64,000 nt of DNA from Eudorina sp. 2006-703-Eu-15. Its lineage: Eukaryota > Chlorophyta > Chlorophyceae > Chlamydomonadales > Volvocaceae. Of the stretch, positions 1 to 13,292 are shown piece after piece. The translations under genes and the position numbers were made by a program. The stretch is taken from contig BDSI01000034.1 in the NCBI GenBank assembly GCA_003117195.1, forward strand, positions 1,007,956 through 1,071,955, written 5' to 3'. The notes beneath the pieces were generated by a model. The model worked only from the letters and a program-made list of their open reading frames with translations. It was not told the origin of the DNA and made no database searches. Every line of letters begins with the position of its first letter. Position 1 is the first letter of the stretch.

Positions 1-1
1 T

Positions 2-406
2 TCGACAACCGCCGCGCTGATGGAGGTCAACGTTACCACTGTGGATGCGGTGATGGCGAGCCGGGGCCTGTCGCACGTCGACGTGCTGAAGATCGACACA
101 GAGGGCTTCGACCCAGCTGTACTGGCGGGCGCCTACCACTCGCTCCACGCCCACCTTATCGGCGCGTTATCTTTTGAGTATCATTTCCTCTGGAAACGGT
201 CCGGCAGCAGTCTTCGGCAGTGCCTGACATACCTGGAGGACCTGGGGTACGACTGCTTCTACGACGCCGATATCCTGGCGCGCATCTCGGGGCGGTGTTG
301 GGTCAGCAAGTACGAGATGCGGCGCTGGTCGAACATAGTGTGTGCAGTGCGCGGCAGCCCGCTGGAGGCGGCGCTGACGAGCGGGAGCTATTTGGCAAGC
401 CTGTAG
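2..406 (+). CDS. FkbM-family SAM-dependent methyltransferase, C-terminal part
   Basis: The frame is open from base 2 and ends at TAG (404-406), giving about 134 residues. The start of the gene lies outside the window. The segment VDVLKIDTEGFDPAVLAGA (about residues 27-45) is the signature of FkbM methyltransferases (V-D-LKIDTEG----VL-GA). It is followed by the family's usual hydrophobic strand (ALSFEYHFLW) and a short helix plus LGYDCFYD. FkbM proteins transfer a methyl group from SAM, usually to a sugar or small-molecule hydroxyl; the substrate here cannot be told. In algae many FkbM proteins are Golgi or secreted, but the N-terminus that would show this is missing. The upstream part may be in another exon. 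The family call is firm and the function is inferred from family only. Confidence 0.8.
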   Translation, partial: STTAALMEVNVTTVDAVMASRGLSHVDVLKIDTEGFDPAVLAGAYHSLHAHLIGALSFEYHFLWKRSGSSLRQCLTYLEDLGYDCFYDADILARISGRCWVSKYEMRRWSNIVCAVRGSPLEAALTSGSYLASL

Positions 407-2022
407 GCACAGGTGGGTGGGAGTAGTGGGTGATTGAGCTGAAGTTGCATCTGCTGCTATGGTGACCTTGCGACATCGACGCCATTTTATGGGCAGGAGG
501 GTGATCAAATCCGGACACATGGCGTGATCAGCCCAAAGCCGCAACTCACGGAACAAAGAGCACAAGAAAGCCCCTCATCTGGACCTCTGCACACGGGTCT
601 GGTCGGGGTGTGCAGCGGTATATGTACCTGAACTGTGCCTGAAGTGCGTTCGGCAAGATGATTGGCAATGGATTTGTTTCTGAAAACCCATACATTACAG
701 GCGAAAGCTGGGAGCTGGATCGCTCCCGCCATGTGAGGGCGCGGCCACGCACATCACCAAGAAGAGCCAGGGGACGAAGCGCAAGCAAGTCGTGTCTCTC
801 TCAGATGTTGTTGCCCTGGCGCTAGCTGGGTCGGCTAAGACAGGGTGATGAACGAGTATGGCCCCAACGGCGAAGGCCCGAATGCACAACGCTGACGGTA
901 TCCTGGGCGGGAGAGGGAAGTGCCCAACATGGGGAAGCAGACTGGTGTTTGGGAGGGCTCGGAATACATACCCAGCAAGGCGTCGGTGACTCAGGCTAAA
1001 TCAAGTAATTGGTAGTTGTGCAAAGTTGGCGGCAAAGCTGCACGTGCGTTCTGCCTCGAGACGCGGTGTGTGGATTGGGCTACGTTCGAGCGATATGACA
1101 TGGGGGTTGGGTGGGTGTACTATGCGCTAACGGGCGCGTAACCAGACAATTTTAGCCTGGATATGGCGGTAGCAGTTGAAGTACAGCGTGGGGGCACGGT
1201 GCGGGCGACAGAGCATGGATGTAAGAGCCTGGTCCCGGAGCGGGATTCGGTGTTGCCCAAATGGCCAAGCGTGAGATGGAATGCAGGAGGAGAATGTGCG
1301 CATACATGATCAGTACTAACGATAAGACAAATACCATACCGAACCATACCTGGATTGAGAAGACAGAGCAATCAATTTTGTGTGCCGTATAAGCGACAAA
1401 CTCTTGGCAACGAGGATACCGATTCATCAGGTTACGGCTTTGTGAGCGGTATATACAAACATCGCTTCCCAACCTAGTATCTGATTTGACAAGCTCTTTC
1501 AACCCTCAATGCCGTTTATCGCCGAAGACCTCCACTTTCATCCTTAATATTTTTTTGCATGAAGTCCTTGTAACATGATTCAACATGTATTATCGTTGAA
1601 TAGTAAGCTGTCATACTTCGGTTCGAAGGAACGGGACGGTAATTGTCCGTGCGGAATGTAATGAGCGCAAAGGTCAGACGCGACTTTTGTGAAGACCTAC
1701 GTTATCATGCGCTCTGCTAACAAGAATGCCATATGTAGGTGGCACCCTTGCCGGCCGACACAGTGCCCGATGAGAATGGAACGTCCCCGGGGAACAACGT
1801 TACGGGCGAGCGCCGTTCGTGCGTGTACAGGGCATGACTTGACGTCTACGAATACAATGGCTGGTGGGTCGCGGTACCTTGGCCTGCCTTAAATCGAATC
1901 AGGTTATTCTGCCTCATTATCTGGTTACGGTTTCACGTGGTCACTACGCGCATTGTCCACACCGTCCCCCTTCCCCCGGGGGTTCCCACCCGCGCCCCAT
2001 CTGCTCACGGTGGCGACCTGCA
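407..2022. other. Intergenic / unresolved 1.6 kb
   Basis: I see no convincing coding exon, RNA gene or repeat here; the open frames are short and of low complexity. A TGTAA (about 1569-1573, + strand) could be a poly(A) signal, though it is 1.2 kb from the stop of the methyltransferase. The 5' exon or exons and promoter of the downstream channel gene may lie in the second half, because the first recognisable channel exon has no in-frame ATG. Confidence 0.5.
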
Positions 2023-5000
2023 GGACACGACTTTGGTTGGCGGTGCTCTGGTTTCTGGCGTCTGTCGTGTCGGTGAGTGCGCCGGGTCTTCCCCGCCCCT
2101 GCCAGCGCGGCTTCAAGTTTGCCTGGTCCGGCGGCAATGTGACACCTTTTAAAAGTGGAACGATATCACGGTCTCAGTGACATGACCAGAAGCATGCTGT
2201 CACAAGGAAACTAGAAGGCGTCCCGAAAGGTACCCGCAGGCTCATAAGAAGTGTTCTCCGCAGATACAACATTGAGCCGCCGATGTACGACATACACACG
2301 GCAATTTCAAATCAGATAGTCACTCGGTCGCGGGCCCCATGACGTCACACCAGTCCGCCTCGAGCCCGAGCAGCGCAGGCAATGGGTGACTGCGCTAGCG
2401 CGGGCGCTTTCCCTGGACCCTGTACTTCGCCCTTACCCTCACCCCCTGACCCACCACTTCTCATTTACTCATGTGCCTTCAGGTTAGGTACCGCTACCCC
2501 TCCACGGCGGGCACTTTTCACAGTATGGTCAAGTCACAGATGACGGCCTATCAACTGCCCGACGGCAGCACCGCCGATGTGCGCTCCTTCACCACGTTTG
2601 CTGACGGGCTCACCCATGCCTTGGGCTCTCTCACAGTCTTCTCCAACCACGCGGACAACGGCGCAGAACCCGAGGGAATAATGCCGGTGCGAAGCGTGTA
2701 GCTTGGTATTGAATAGATAGGAGACCACCCAGCCCACAGCATGTGGGACTCGGAGGGGAAACCACTGGCCGCCAACGCGGAAATTTCAATTGCCGCCGCC
2801 GGTGACAAACAAAACACATCCTGCTGGGATGCGTACCATCCGCGGGAGCCGCAGTGTGAGGGGATCGTTTCGGCACTGCACTTGGTGTGGCATCTGTCAT
2901 TCTTTGGGGGCTCAGGTTGGAACAAGCTGTGGGCACGCTACGCTGTGGAGTTCTGCGTCATGACTCGGGATGGTGGTGAAATTACAATACACGAGGGCAA
3001 ATTCATGTAGTGCGCGATGTTGCAACCGCGTGCGACGTGGTTGCGATGGCAGCAGGGTCCTCGTCGCCTTTTAAATATACAGCCCTGGGCCCGCCCAGGA
3101 GCCAAAGCCAAGCAATCTTACATGTCCTACGCATACGTAGCCGGAGAAACATTGGGGAAGGGATGGATGTTGTTGTCACGTCAGATTTCCCAAATGCGCC
3201 CGTACCTCCCGCCGCACTCCTTACCTTCCCGTCATCAGGTCACTGAGTACGACAAAATCATTTTTGCGCGCCTGGACATGGACTTCAAATCCAACTGCCT
3301 CAAGAAGTACGCTCTGTATGGGTTGAACTGTTACACCAAAGGGGTGGACCCCGTCACAGGCTCGGCGATGGACCCGGACGTGCTGGCCAAGTACTCGGGC
3401 AGTCACGGCCACCGCGAGGTGTGTGGGCGTCGGGGTGGGGTTGGAGACGTGCGCAGGTACGTAGGGTCTCTGGGTTATGTCCGGGTGCATGTCTGAGATT
3501 TTTGACACAGCTGGCCAACGTGTCGGCCGCTGATATTCCCCCGCTGATATTCCTTCGCGATCTAGATGCCAATGGGGCGGCTGAGCGGGCACCGTCGTCG
3601 GGAGGGTTGTGTATGTGCGCGCGACTGTATTTGATCAGCCGATGCAGACTGAAATTTGTGTGGAACCCCTTCAGTAACCCCTTCTCCGCTTTCACGCCCA
3701 CTCCGGCCCCGCAGGTGGAGCTGCTGGACCGCAACGTGACACGGGACGAGATGCGGACGCGGATCCAGGAGGTAGGTGGTGGTGTGGCTACCATGCCCAG
3801 CTGGTGGCGTCCGCGGAACCCGCACACGCACGCACAGAGATCGAGTTGCGGTGCACGAACCACCATCCATTGGTTCCGTGCTCCGCCCCCGGCCTGTGCC
3901 TATGGTGTGGACGAGCAGCATGGCCAACCCTGGTCCACCGCAAGGCACCCCCATTGCACCCTTTGGGCGGACCCTCCTTCACAAGGGATGCATCCGAATG
4001 CTCAGCGGCTCCACGCTCACCGTGGCTGGTCCCCATGTTTCCACCATACGTATCTCCGCGCGTTTTGCACATGGGTAATCATGGCGCGCGGCGAGACAGC
4101 TCCAGATTCTTGCAGATCCAACGCCGCGTAAATTACCGTGTCATAGTTAGTCCTTTCGTGTAATGTCCATATATCCACATCATCACTCCCTTCGTCCTCC
4201 ACGCGCAGATGCTGGACCCCGATCACCTGCTGTTCGTGTCCACCTACGCCTTTAAGACCTCCATACTGATTGGGGTAATAAACGAGCAGGCGGGCAGCTA
4301 CGTGACCGCCTACTACTACACTGTCACACGCCAAAACCTCGACGCGATCGGGTCACAGGTGGGTGCGTGGAGGGACAGGGGCCGTGGACAAGACACGGCA
4401 GTATGGTTATGAAGGCGCTAAGGTTTCGATTCAGTGGACGGATGCTATTGCCCAAATCAGATGAACCGCAAGCAGAGAAAGCGGAAGGGTGCGGAGCAAA
4501 GCAGCAACTTACGACTCTGTCGCTTGCTCTATACCGAGTTGATGTAGGGGCATTGAAATGAAATGAGCCATTGGCAATTCTCCTTGCGCCTTGATTCAGT
4601 CTACTCTGTCTATCCCCCCTGCTACCACCCAACCTATGCCTTCCCGATTCCCCAGTCCATGCGCAGTGTGGTGGTTAAGATCGACAACCTTGACCTGAGG
4701 GACGCCCCGCTGTACATCAAGGGTGACGACTTCGTCAGGGCGCCCCTAGAGGTAGGCTTGCGGGCGGCTCGGGAGCAGAGCGGCGCGCCAGAGCTGGATA
4801 GGTGTGTGTGTGGGGGGGTGATGCAATGGGCCTTGGGGAGGCCAGTCAAGCAGCGATGGAAGCTATCTAAGCGAACGTCGGGACGCACGCGCACTATGCG
4901 GGCATTGGTATGTACGACTGTGGGAGGGTTCTCGTAAGGCGTGCGGATGCGGGGCCTGCACATTTGAGACTGATACTGACGGGATGTCCTGCCTTTGACC

Positions 5001-8000
5001 CCAGGCATTCTCAGCGCACTGCCACCTGCATCGGCCGCCGCACCGCAGTCGAGGGGGCGGGCCTAAGCGCTGCCTACCGTAACTACCGTAACCACGATCC
5101 CCCTATCCCACACCCCACCAGATCATCTCGGTGTTATTCCTGCTGGCCGCTATTTGGAATGAGGTGGTGCAGTTCAACATGTGCCGGGCCTGGCGCAATC
5201 TGCACCTCCGTGACGAGCAGCGCCAGTCGCAGTACTCCAGATGGCGGAGGGCCTTGCACCTGACCTGGTTTTTCTTTTCACAGGTGTGACTGATGGATAC
5301 CTGTAGTGGGGGGCGCCGCGAAGTGGGTCAAGAACACTGGGGACGTTGGTATGTTCCTTTGAGTATCACATGGGGCCTCGCCCTTCGCCACAAGGCGCGA
5401 GATGGGGATGGCGATGGGACGGGTCGGGTGGCCAGTGTGAATTCGGGATGTGGTCTGCCGCAACAGCCGGTTGACCGGCTGTTCGTTCTGCACCCGAATG
5501 GTGTCCAACCGCCGGTGCTCCACTTTTTGTGGCAATGACGCAGCCATGGAACATCCTGGACCTGCTGGCCATCCTCAACTACGTGGCCTACTGGATATTG
5601 TTCCTGGTGCTGATGACCAGGAGCTACAGACTTCAGGTGCGGCGAGCTGAGGTCAAGGTCGTTTCGGAGTTACCCTGGCGGCACGGGCTGATGGGCGTTC
5701 GCCGAGCAGGCGTCGGTCGCGTGGCTGAGGCAGGTGTGCGCCCTCACATGGCCAATAGCCGGTTGTCATGACTGGCACTTTCCGCGTTTGTTGTCCAGCC
5801 AAGGATGTACGGAATTGTACGCCTGGCGGGCGGCCCCTGGCTGACGCGCTCCTTTGCTCCCCGCGCCCGTTACTTTTCCGCTCACGGCCGTAGTGCTGGG
5901 ATTCTCTTGCGGACTGGCGCGCAATTCCCTTCCTACCCTCCCCTCCACTCCCTCCTGTCTTTATGCCGGTCCCCTCAATCCGGTTCTTCGTTCTCAATCG
6001 CTGCACGTACTCCGATCCGCTGAGCCCTGCCCTGCCTCGCCCGGCTGCCAACCTCCAGGTGCGGACAGTCAGGACCCTGGCGGACTACGAAGAGGTCGAG
6101 GAGTTCGCCCAGCTGCATGTGGAGCACCTGGTGTGGGGCGTCTTCACGTCCATCCTGGTGGGGCTGCGGGTGCTGCCATGGTTGAAGACGCAGCCAGGTC
6201 TCTCCATTTACTCGCTCACCCTCCAGACCTCGTACAACAGGCTCAAGGACCTTCTGGGTACGCACGGGCGGGGTGGCGGGCAGGCACGGAGAAATCGCAA
6301 CGTCGGGGGCACGCACTGGGCAGAGGGTCTCCAATGGTTGAAGGTGGAGCGACAGCGCATGAGACGTTGGAGCGATGGGAGGGGTACGGTTGTGGCTGCT
6401 GGTGCGGTGGAGGGGCATCCACGGACGGGCAAGAGCGAGTTGCAAGTGGGCCTCAAATGGGGTCGTTGGCGTTGTAGCGCGGCTCCCGCCGCTCGTGCCG
6501 CTGGTGCCTGGCCGCGGTGCATGCATTGCGTGTGTCACCCATGATAGCAAGCAGACAATGAGTCGACCATCTCCCCTCTCGACTATTCGCCCCTAGCATC
6601 GCACTGAAATAGCCACGCCCTCCCGCCCGGCTGCCCGTTCCCGCTCCCTCAGCTTTCTTCGGCTACGTATTCTTCCTGATGGCGGTGCTCATCAGCCCGT
6701 TATTCGAGATCGCTGGGGCTAACAGCCTGTTTAGGGACACTGGCACGTCCATCGTGGCACTGGCGCTTATCACCTTCCAATACGTGGGCTTTTTTGACTT
6801 CAACTACAACGCGCCCACGTTTGGAAGCTACTGGTGGGTGGTTGGAACAATGGATGACGGATATCAGACTGGGTGTGCGTGGCGGATCTGGAACTCACTT
6901 CTCTTGTAACCCTGCTCTTCGTTTTCCAAATAAAGCGATTCAAAATTGAGATGATCGCACGCTCTGTCGGGGCCACGGCTGGGGTTTTCGGAGTCACGGG
7001 GTGCGGGTCGCAGGTAGGGGAACTCGACGGAACCCTCCGTGACGTCTTGGAAGTCCGAAGATGCTTGATATTAAGTACGATCCATCGAGTGGCTTGGGTA
7101 GGACCACCCATAACCCAGGCACGGTCATCTACAAAGTCTGTTTTTGATTGCTACTTGCTGCCTGATGAGCCCCCAACCCCCGACTCCCCTCTGTGCGGTC
7201 ACCTTCAGGATCATCTTCATGTTCTTTTTCGCGGTGTGCGTCCTTATTCGTGAGTGAACCTACCTGGGTTGGGTGGCTGAGTGAGGGAAAGGCAAAAGGG
7301 TGAAACAGAACAGCAAGGCCGTACGTTGGCACTACGTGTACGTCAGTCCGCAGTGGGGGATGGAGCTTAACTTTATCAGTCCCATCCATGTCATGCGTCG
7401 CACCACCATGCGCCTGGACTGAGCGCTGGGCAGGGCCGCTGATCCTCTCATGCCCTACTGGCCCGGCGCCGAATCCGATGTCACCCCTATCGTCCGTTTG
7501 AAAACTACCACTCCGAACCTGCAGTCGTGGTCATTTCCCAGAACGTGCTTCTGGCGCTCGTCGCGAGCGCGTACGACGAGGCGCGCGAGATTGTGGGCGC
7601 TGTGGAGCTCACCCAGTTTAGCTTCTCCTTGTACCGCATTTGGTGGATGGGGTACAGCAGGTGCGAACAAAGCGAGCTGGGTGGCGGGGTTCTCGTTCAG
7701 GATGGTACATATAAAAATTCAAATCGCGCCGAATCCCTGAGCAAGGAATTGGTCAACACTGGAGCTGACATATAATAACACATAATAAGAGACAAGTGAG
7801 GTGGAGGGGCAGGGCAAGCAACGGCTGGCAGCACCTCGACCCGTAGGTCCAGGTCACTGCGCTGCGGGGAACCCAGGAAATGGTTCATCAAGGCTGGGCC
7901 TTCAGCATGGAGCGGTGAAAAATTGAAGGCAAGGAAGGAGGGAAATCCCTATTCGTAAACCCTAATGCTGTTCATCGACTTGGTCAGGTCCGCCATGCCC

Positions 8001-8059
8001 ACATGCCGGCTCCTTGAGTGTGGCCTCCTTCTCAGGCGATCCCGCTCCCCGCCTGTGTC

Positions 8060-8129
<70 letters not shown>

Positions 8130-10367
8130 GTCTGCTTATTCGCGGCTCAGCTTTTCTCTTTGATAACACACACACACAGGATGCATCGGTGGCTGCTGCG
8201 CAAGTCCCCCTACCACCTGGCCGAGTCACTGATGGCCGACACTTCCCGTCCCGACATCGGGTTCTATCGGCGCCTCTTCGCAAGGTGGGCGCTGGCCGAC
8301 CTGCCGGAAGCCAGGGTGCTGGCGCAGCTCTTCACCGAGCCGGCATCGGGTGGGTGGAGGACGTGGCGAATTGGGGCGGTGGGGATGACGATGCGGAACC
8401 GGTTAAGGTAGAAGGAAAGGCAAGCCCAGGCGGGGTGTACCTGGAGTGTCTGCTGCGTGTGGGCGCTTGTGCCGAAAACGGAGACCGCTTGTGAGCTCCA
8501 GGAGGCCGTGACGCATTGGCCCTCAATGCGGCAGGCGGCGGAGAGGCGCGGCCTGCAGAGGGGAATGGTTGGGGGTTAACCGGGAATGTTATGCGGGTGG
8601 ATTCACGGAACGTTTATCCTGGATTTGCTATGTAATGTCAGCAGGGTTTGCGGCGTGGAGCGGAAGGGGCAGCGAGAGCAGGTAGCAGTGCTGCCGGGTG
8701 GGTGGCTGCAGGTGCGAAGCTCGTTTGCTTTCCGCTGACCTGCGTCGACGCCACCTCCCTTGACTTCCATGGCACAGAAATCATGTACATGTACAGCCCC
8801 TGGGCCTGGCTGCGTTCCTCACCCTGGGATGACGAGCAACAAGCTCCTTGGGACGAGCAACTGGACTACCCGATGTACAGCTGGGACGACGTGCCATGCA
8901 ACGAGTGAGTCCGTAAGGACGGGATGATGTGTTGTGTTGGTGTACGACATGGTGTACGGGCGTTGAATGTAGGGGTTTGTGCGGAGCGGTCGCCTGTGAT
9001 GCCCACCCAGGGGCATCGAAGCCCCTGGGTCGGGTGAGACACGGCCGTAAAACCGTGGCAAGACCGCACCTTCACTGCCGACATCTCGCTCTCCACTCCA
9101 CATGAATTGGCTTGGATGGTCTTGGATGTTATGCGACCGTATGCCGCTGTTGCCCCGCGCCGCCCCCGGTTCTTCCACAGGCCTGGTTTGCGTCCTAGGC
9201 TGCGCCGCCTGCCGAATCTCTTCTCTCGGGCCCCTGCTGATGGGCACCCCACTTCCCGGGGCAAGCTGCCCGTGGCGTATAGCGAAGCGGATGAGCTGTT
9301 CGCCATGTCTGAGCAGGAGGTGCGTGAGGGTTAAGAGGCCGTATGTCAGGGGTGGGTAGGGTGATGGAGCCGCACGGTCCCTCTTTCCAGCATGTGTGCC
9401 GACTGTCTTTCTTCCGGCCGCTTTGCCTTTCACGGCGTCTCAGCCCTGCCGTGTACCGCCCATCATGCGAGAGACCGCCGGGGGCCCGTCTTGCAGGTGG
9501 ATGACCTTTTGGATTGTGTGGATTGGTGTTGGGGCCGCATGAGGCGCTATGCCATCGTCCGCTTGTCGGGGCTTGGCTGGAGCGAGAGGGGGCGCGCGGT
9601 GCTACGGGAGGGGCTGCTGGCCGTGTACCGAAGGTATGGGAGCAAAAGGCTTGGAATGGAGGGACACTTGCCGCTGTGGGGCGGCGTGCAAGGGGTGGGG
9701 CGACGGGGTAAGCAGACGACTGAGACCGGCGATAGAGTGAAGCAGCATTATGCAACCACATGCAATATGGCAAATCAGTCGAGGGTGGCACGATCGATGG
9801 GAACATGTTTATGGACGGGGTTCATCACAGTGCACGAATGTGGCGAGGACATAAACAACATTATGTTCGGGATATGGAGATGGTGGCGGATGCGCAGAGG
9901 CGTGTAGTTGGCTTGTTAGCCCGATGGGGTTCTGTCCCCGTTAGAGGCACTTTCTAAGTAGAGGCACTTTCGATCACTGCGGGGGCTCCGTGTCTGTGGG
10001 TCATCGAGAGGAAAAGGTGAGACCCTCGGCCCACCGCCTGTGAACTCCCTGCCGTTACACACTGCTCCCCGGCTCCTGCTGCACCACCGACCGCTGCAGG
10101 CACGCCATCTCGGAGTGCACATTCACTGCGGTGTGTGGCGACGCGGGCAGTCGCAGCAGGAGCGGGTCGCTGGTGGCGGTGGAGGAGCCCGCGATCCCCG
10201 GGGGTGCGTTCAAGAGCGTAGGCAGCTCAACACGGCTGCTGTCGACGTCGGCCACCACAGGTGGGGTCCGCTTGCCGGACGGCGCCCTGGCTGGAGCTAA
10301 CGCCAACATCGCCCCTGAGGCTGGAGCCGACCCGGCAGCGGCCTGCGCTGGCATGCCGCCAAACTAA
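2023..10367 (+). CDS. Polycystin-2-like (PKD2/TRPP) cation channel gene, multi-exon, 5' end unresolved
   Basis: Exons that join in phase: about 2023-2072 (TM1, TRLWLAVLWFLASVVS), 2483-about 2686, about 2740-3008, 3239-3418, 3511-about 3600, 3715-3771, 4209-4358, 4656-4751, 5122-5283, 5544-5636, 6059-6257, 6653-6833, 7209-7249, 7525-7660, 8180-8349, 9497-9633 and 10100-10367. The exons from 4209 to 8349 chain without a phase break. The large loop after TM1 fits the polycystin extracellular domain. 5122-5636 encodes S2-S3 (IISVLFLLAAIWNEVVQ, WNILDLLAILNYVAYWILFLVL). 6059-6257 encodes S4 and its linker, 6653-6833 S5 and the pore loop, and 7209-7660 S6 with NVLLALVASAYDEAREIVG, which matches the NMFLAIINDTYSEVK stretch of PKD2. 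In algae such channels are often ciliary or plasma-membrane. The joins at about 2686/2740 and 3600, and exons between 8650 and 9330, are uncertain. The true start is not found. Confidence 0.78.
8062..8127. repeat. (CA)33 microsatellite in an intron, next to a 3' splice site
   Basis: About 66 bp of uninterrupted CA, with a second short CA run (about 8167-8178) that runs directly into the CAG acceptor of the exon starting at 8180. The acceptor therefore has a CA-repeat in place of a normal pyrimidine tract. Confidence 0.95.
8645..9334 (+). other. Probable cytoplasmic-tail exons of the channel gene, boundaries uncertain
   Basis: Two stretches look coding. The first, about 8740-8906, is rich in W, D, E and M and ends at a good donor (GTGAGT at about 8907). 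The second, about 9180-9321, is basic then acidic, has a cag acceptor near 9178 and a GTGCGTGAG donor. They lie between the last phased exon (8180-8349) and the exon at 9497, so they belong most simply to the C-terminal tail. I could not make all phases agree. An RNA read-through is what would fix them. Confidence 0.4.
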
Positions 10368-10391
10368 CCTGAACCTGAACTGTTGTCATGA

Positions 10392-10396
10392 TGTAA
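10392..10396 (+). terminator. TGTAA poly(A) signal of the channel gene
   Basis: TGTAA lies 25 bp after the TAA stop (10365-10367). TGTAA is the canonical green-algal polyadenylation signal, and the same pentamer precedes every LINE tail in this window. Confidence 0.6.
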
Positions 10397-10399
10397 TGG

Positions 10400-10985
10400 T
10401 TTAGTTCCTGCACTTGTGTGAACTGTCCAGCAGGTGTTGGGCCTAACTGAGACGGATCCGTGTTGAAGCTGTACGTGCCAACGGTACGTTGAACGCAATC
10501 ACCTCGTGACTTGGTTTATAGTGGGAAAATGGTCGGCAGTCTTGCGCGCATATGAAGTTCATTTGAGCATGATTGTTGCCATTGAGTTGACACAGTGAAA
10601 GGAAGGAACCGAGCAGCCAGGGCATGATGCATGGTCGCCGTACACGGACATATTGAACACTAACTATTGTTCCGCTTTGGAAAGTGGACGACCTGTGGTA
10701 AGATGACGACCCATCAGGAACTTAGCATGCTCCGTACCTGCAACATAGTGGAGGGTGCTTGGTGTATTGCCCATAGCCCGGACATCACGCCGTACATCCA
10801 TGGCCCCATTACACACACGACACTTGTCTACGACTGGGCAGATATTTATTATCGCCATTATTCCGATTATTGTAATAATGCTGTGACCAAGTGAACCGTT
10901 TATTGCTTGTATTCATTACGTCACCATATGAACTGGGCAGCAGAGATGCCCGCTATGTGCTCCGCGCTGCTTCTCGATGATTTGC
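10400..10985. other. Non-coding gap between gene and satellite
   Basis: Moderate GC, no convincing exon and no repeat recognised. This is the transition from genic to repeat DNA. Confidence 0.5.
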
Positions 10986-10994
10986 CTCTGGGGA

Positions 10995-11105
10995 CCTTGG
11001 TCGGGTTGGTCGACCAACCCGACCGACCCGACTGACCCGACCGACCCGACCGTCATGACCGACCACTCGGGGACCCGACTGACACGACCGACACGACCAA
11101 CCTCC
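10995..11105. repeat. Short tandem repeat of a GACCCGAC-type motif
   Basis: Imperfect head-to-tail copies of GACCCGAC / GACCGAC, also as GACACGACC, lead into the first satellite unit. Confidence 0.8.
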
Positions 11106-13292
11106 CCCCCCTCCGCCACACCCCCAAAAACCCGAAACCCCATCCAGACCCCCGACCCGACCCGACTCTGCGGCACGAATATCGAAAAAAAAGAAACTAG
11201 CTCATTTTGTGCCTATGAATGTATTTTCATAAAATATCGTAATAATCATCATAAAATATATTTTGACATATAGATCAAAAATACACAAAAACACATCGCT
11301 CGGCATGCCCCGGCATGGCGCCCTCGTTGACCCAGCGTCCCCCCGGGCCCCACGAGCCCCCTCTCGTCTCCCCTGACCTCCTAGATCCCCCCAGACGCCA
11401 ACAACAAAAAGCCCGAAACCCCATCCGGATCCCCGACACGACACGACTGTACGGCAGGAATATCGAAAAAATAGCTCAATTTGTGCCAAATGAATCGCAT
11501 TTCATACAAAATCAATATTAATTAAAGTTAAAGAAACTGAACATCGCACGCCCCCGGCACGACTCCGAAACCCGCCATTACCCCTCGTCATCCCCGCGGC
11601 CCCCCGGGCCCCCCTTCACCCCCCCTCGCCCCCTCCTTCCTGGACCCTCCTAGACCCCAAAAATCCATCAACCCCGAAACCCCATCGGGACCCTCGACCC
11701 AACCCGACTGTACGAAATCGAATAAATAGCCCATTTTATGTCAAACGAATTGTTCTAATAAATCCAATATACACCAAAACACACACCGTCACTCCCCGGC
11801 ACGGCTCTAATATCTGCCATTACCCTCTATCCGACCGGACTGTACGGCTCGAAATCTAAAACAATAGCCCAATTCATAAAAAAACAAATAGTGTTTCATA
11901 ATCAATCCAATATACACCAAAACACACACTGTCACACCCGCCCCGTCCCCCCGACCTCCTGGACCCTCCCAGACCCCCAAACTTCATAATGCTCGAAACC
12001 CCATCCTGATTTCCGACCCGACCCGACCGTGCGGCACGAAGATCGCGAATGGCCCCCCCCTCGCCCCCCCCCTCGCCCCTCCACTCGTCCCCCCTCTCCC
12101 CCCCCTCGCCCCATCCTCGCCCCCCCCCTCGGCCCCCCTCGCCCCCCTCGCCCCCCTTTCGGCCACCCCTCAGCCCCCCCTCGCCCCAGCCTCGTCCCCC
12201 CTCGTTCCCCCTCGCCCCCCGCCCCCCCGACCTCCTGGTCCCTCCCAGTCATCCAAACTCCATAAAACCCGAAACCACATCTGGACCCTCTATCCGACCG
12301 GACTGTACGTCACGAAATCGAAAAAATAGCCCAATTCATGAGAAGAAACAAGTAGTATTTCATAATAAATCCAATATACACCAAAACACACACTGTCAAG
12401 CCCATGGCACGGCTCAGAAACCCGCCATTACCCCTCGTCATCCCCGCGTGCCCCGGGCCCATCCCTTGCCCCCCCGCCCGGGCCCCCCTCGCCCCCCCCT
12501 CGCCCCCCCTCGCCCCCCTTCGGCCCCACCTCACTCCCCCCGCGCCCCAGCCTCGATTAAACCCGAAACCTCTATCCGACCGGACTGTACGGCACGAAAT
12601 CGAAATTATAGCCCAATTCATGAACAATCAAATAGTGTTTCATAATCAATCCAATATACACCAAAAGACACACTGTCACACCCCCGTCACGGCTCCGAAA
12701 ACCGTCATTACCCCTCGTCATCCCCGCGCGACCCCGGGCCCATCGCGAGCCCCCCTTCGGCCCCCCCTCCCGACCTCCTGGACCCTCCCAGACCCCCAAA
12801 CTTCATAATGCTCGAAACCCCATCCTGATTTCCGACCCGACCCGACCGTGCGGCACGAAGATCGCGATTAAAAAAAATCATTTGTGCCAAACAAATCGTA
12901 TATTTAACAATCAATCCATTATACACCAAAACATGCACTGTCACGCCCCCGGCACGCCTCCGAAACCCGCCACTACCCCTCGTTATCCCCGCGTGCCCCC
13001 GGGCCAATCCCGAGACCCCCCTCCCCGTCCCCCCCCCTCGCCCCCCTCCCCCCCCCCTCGCCCCCCCCCTTGGGCCCCCTCCCCCCCCCTCGCCCCAACC
13101 TCGCCCCCCCCTCGCCCCCCTGCCCCCCTGACCTCCTGGTCCCTCCAGTCCCCAAAACTACATCAAACCCGAAACCCCATCTGGACCCTCTATCCGACCG
13201 GACTGTACGGGTCGAAATCTAAAACAATATCCCATTGCATGAAAAGAAACAAATAGTGTTTCATAATCAATCACGGTACGTCACGGCTCCGA

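Noticed and set aside
1953..2072. TTG start at 1953 for the channel gene
   Set aside because: Not an ATG. A cag acceptor just before about 2023 fits better, so the start codon is in an unfound upstream exon.
10995..11105. Telomeric repeat
   Set aside because: The motif is GACCCGAC-like; no TTTAGGG or TTTTAGGG-type array is present anywhere in the window.
12049..12645. Proline-rich 'protein' in the satellite
   Set aside because: Produced by CCCCCTCGCC spacers; no ordered domain, and the frame crosses several satellite units.
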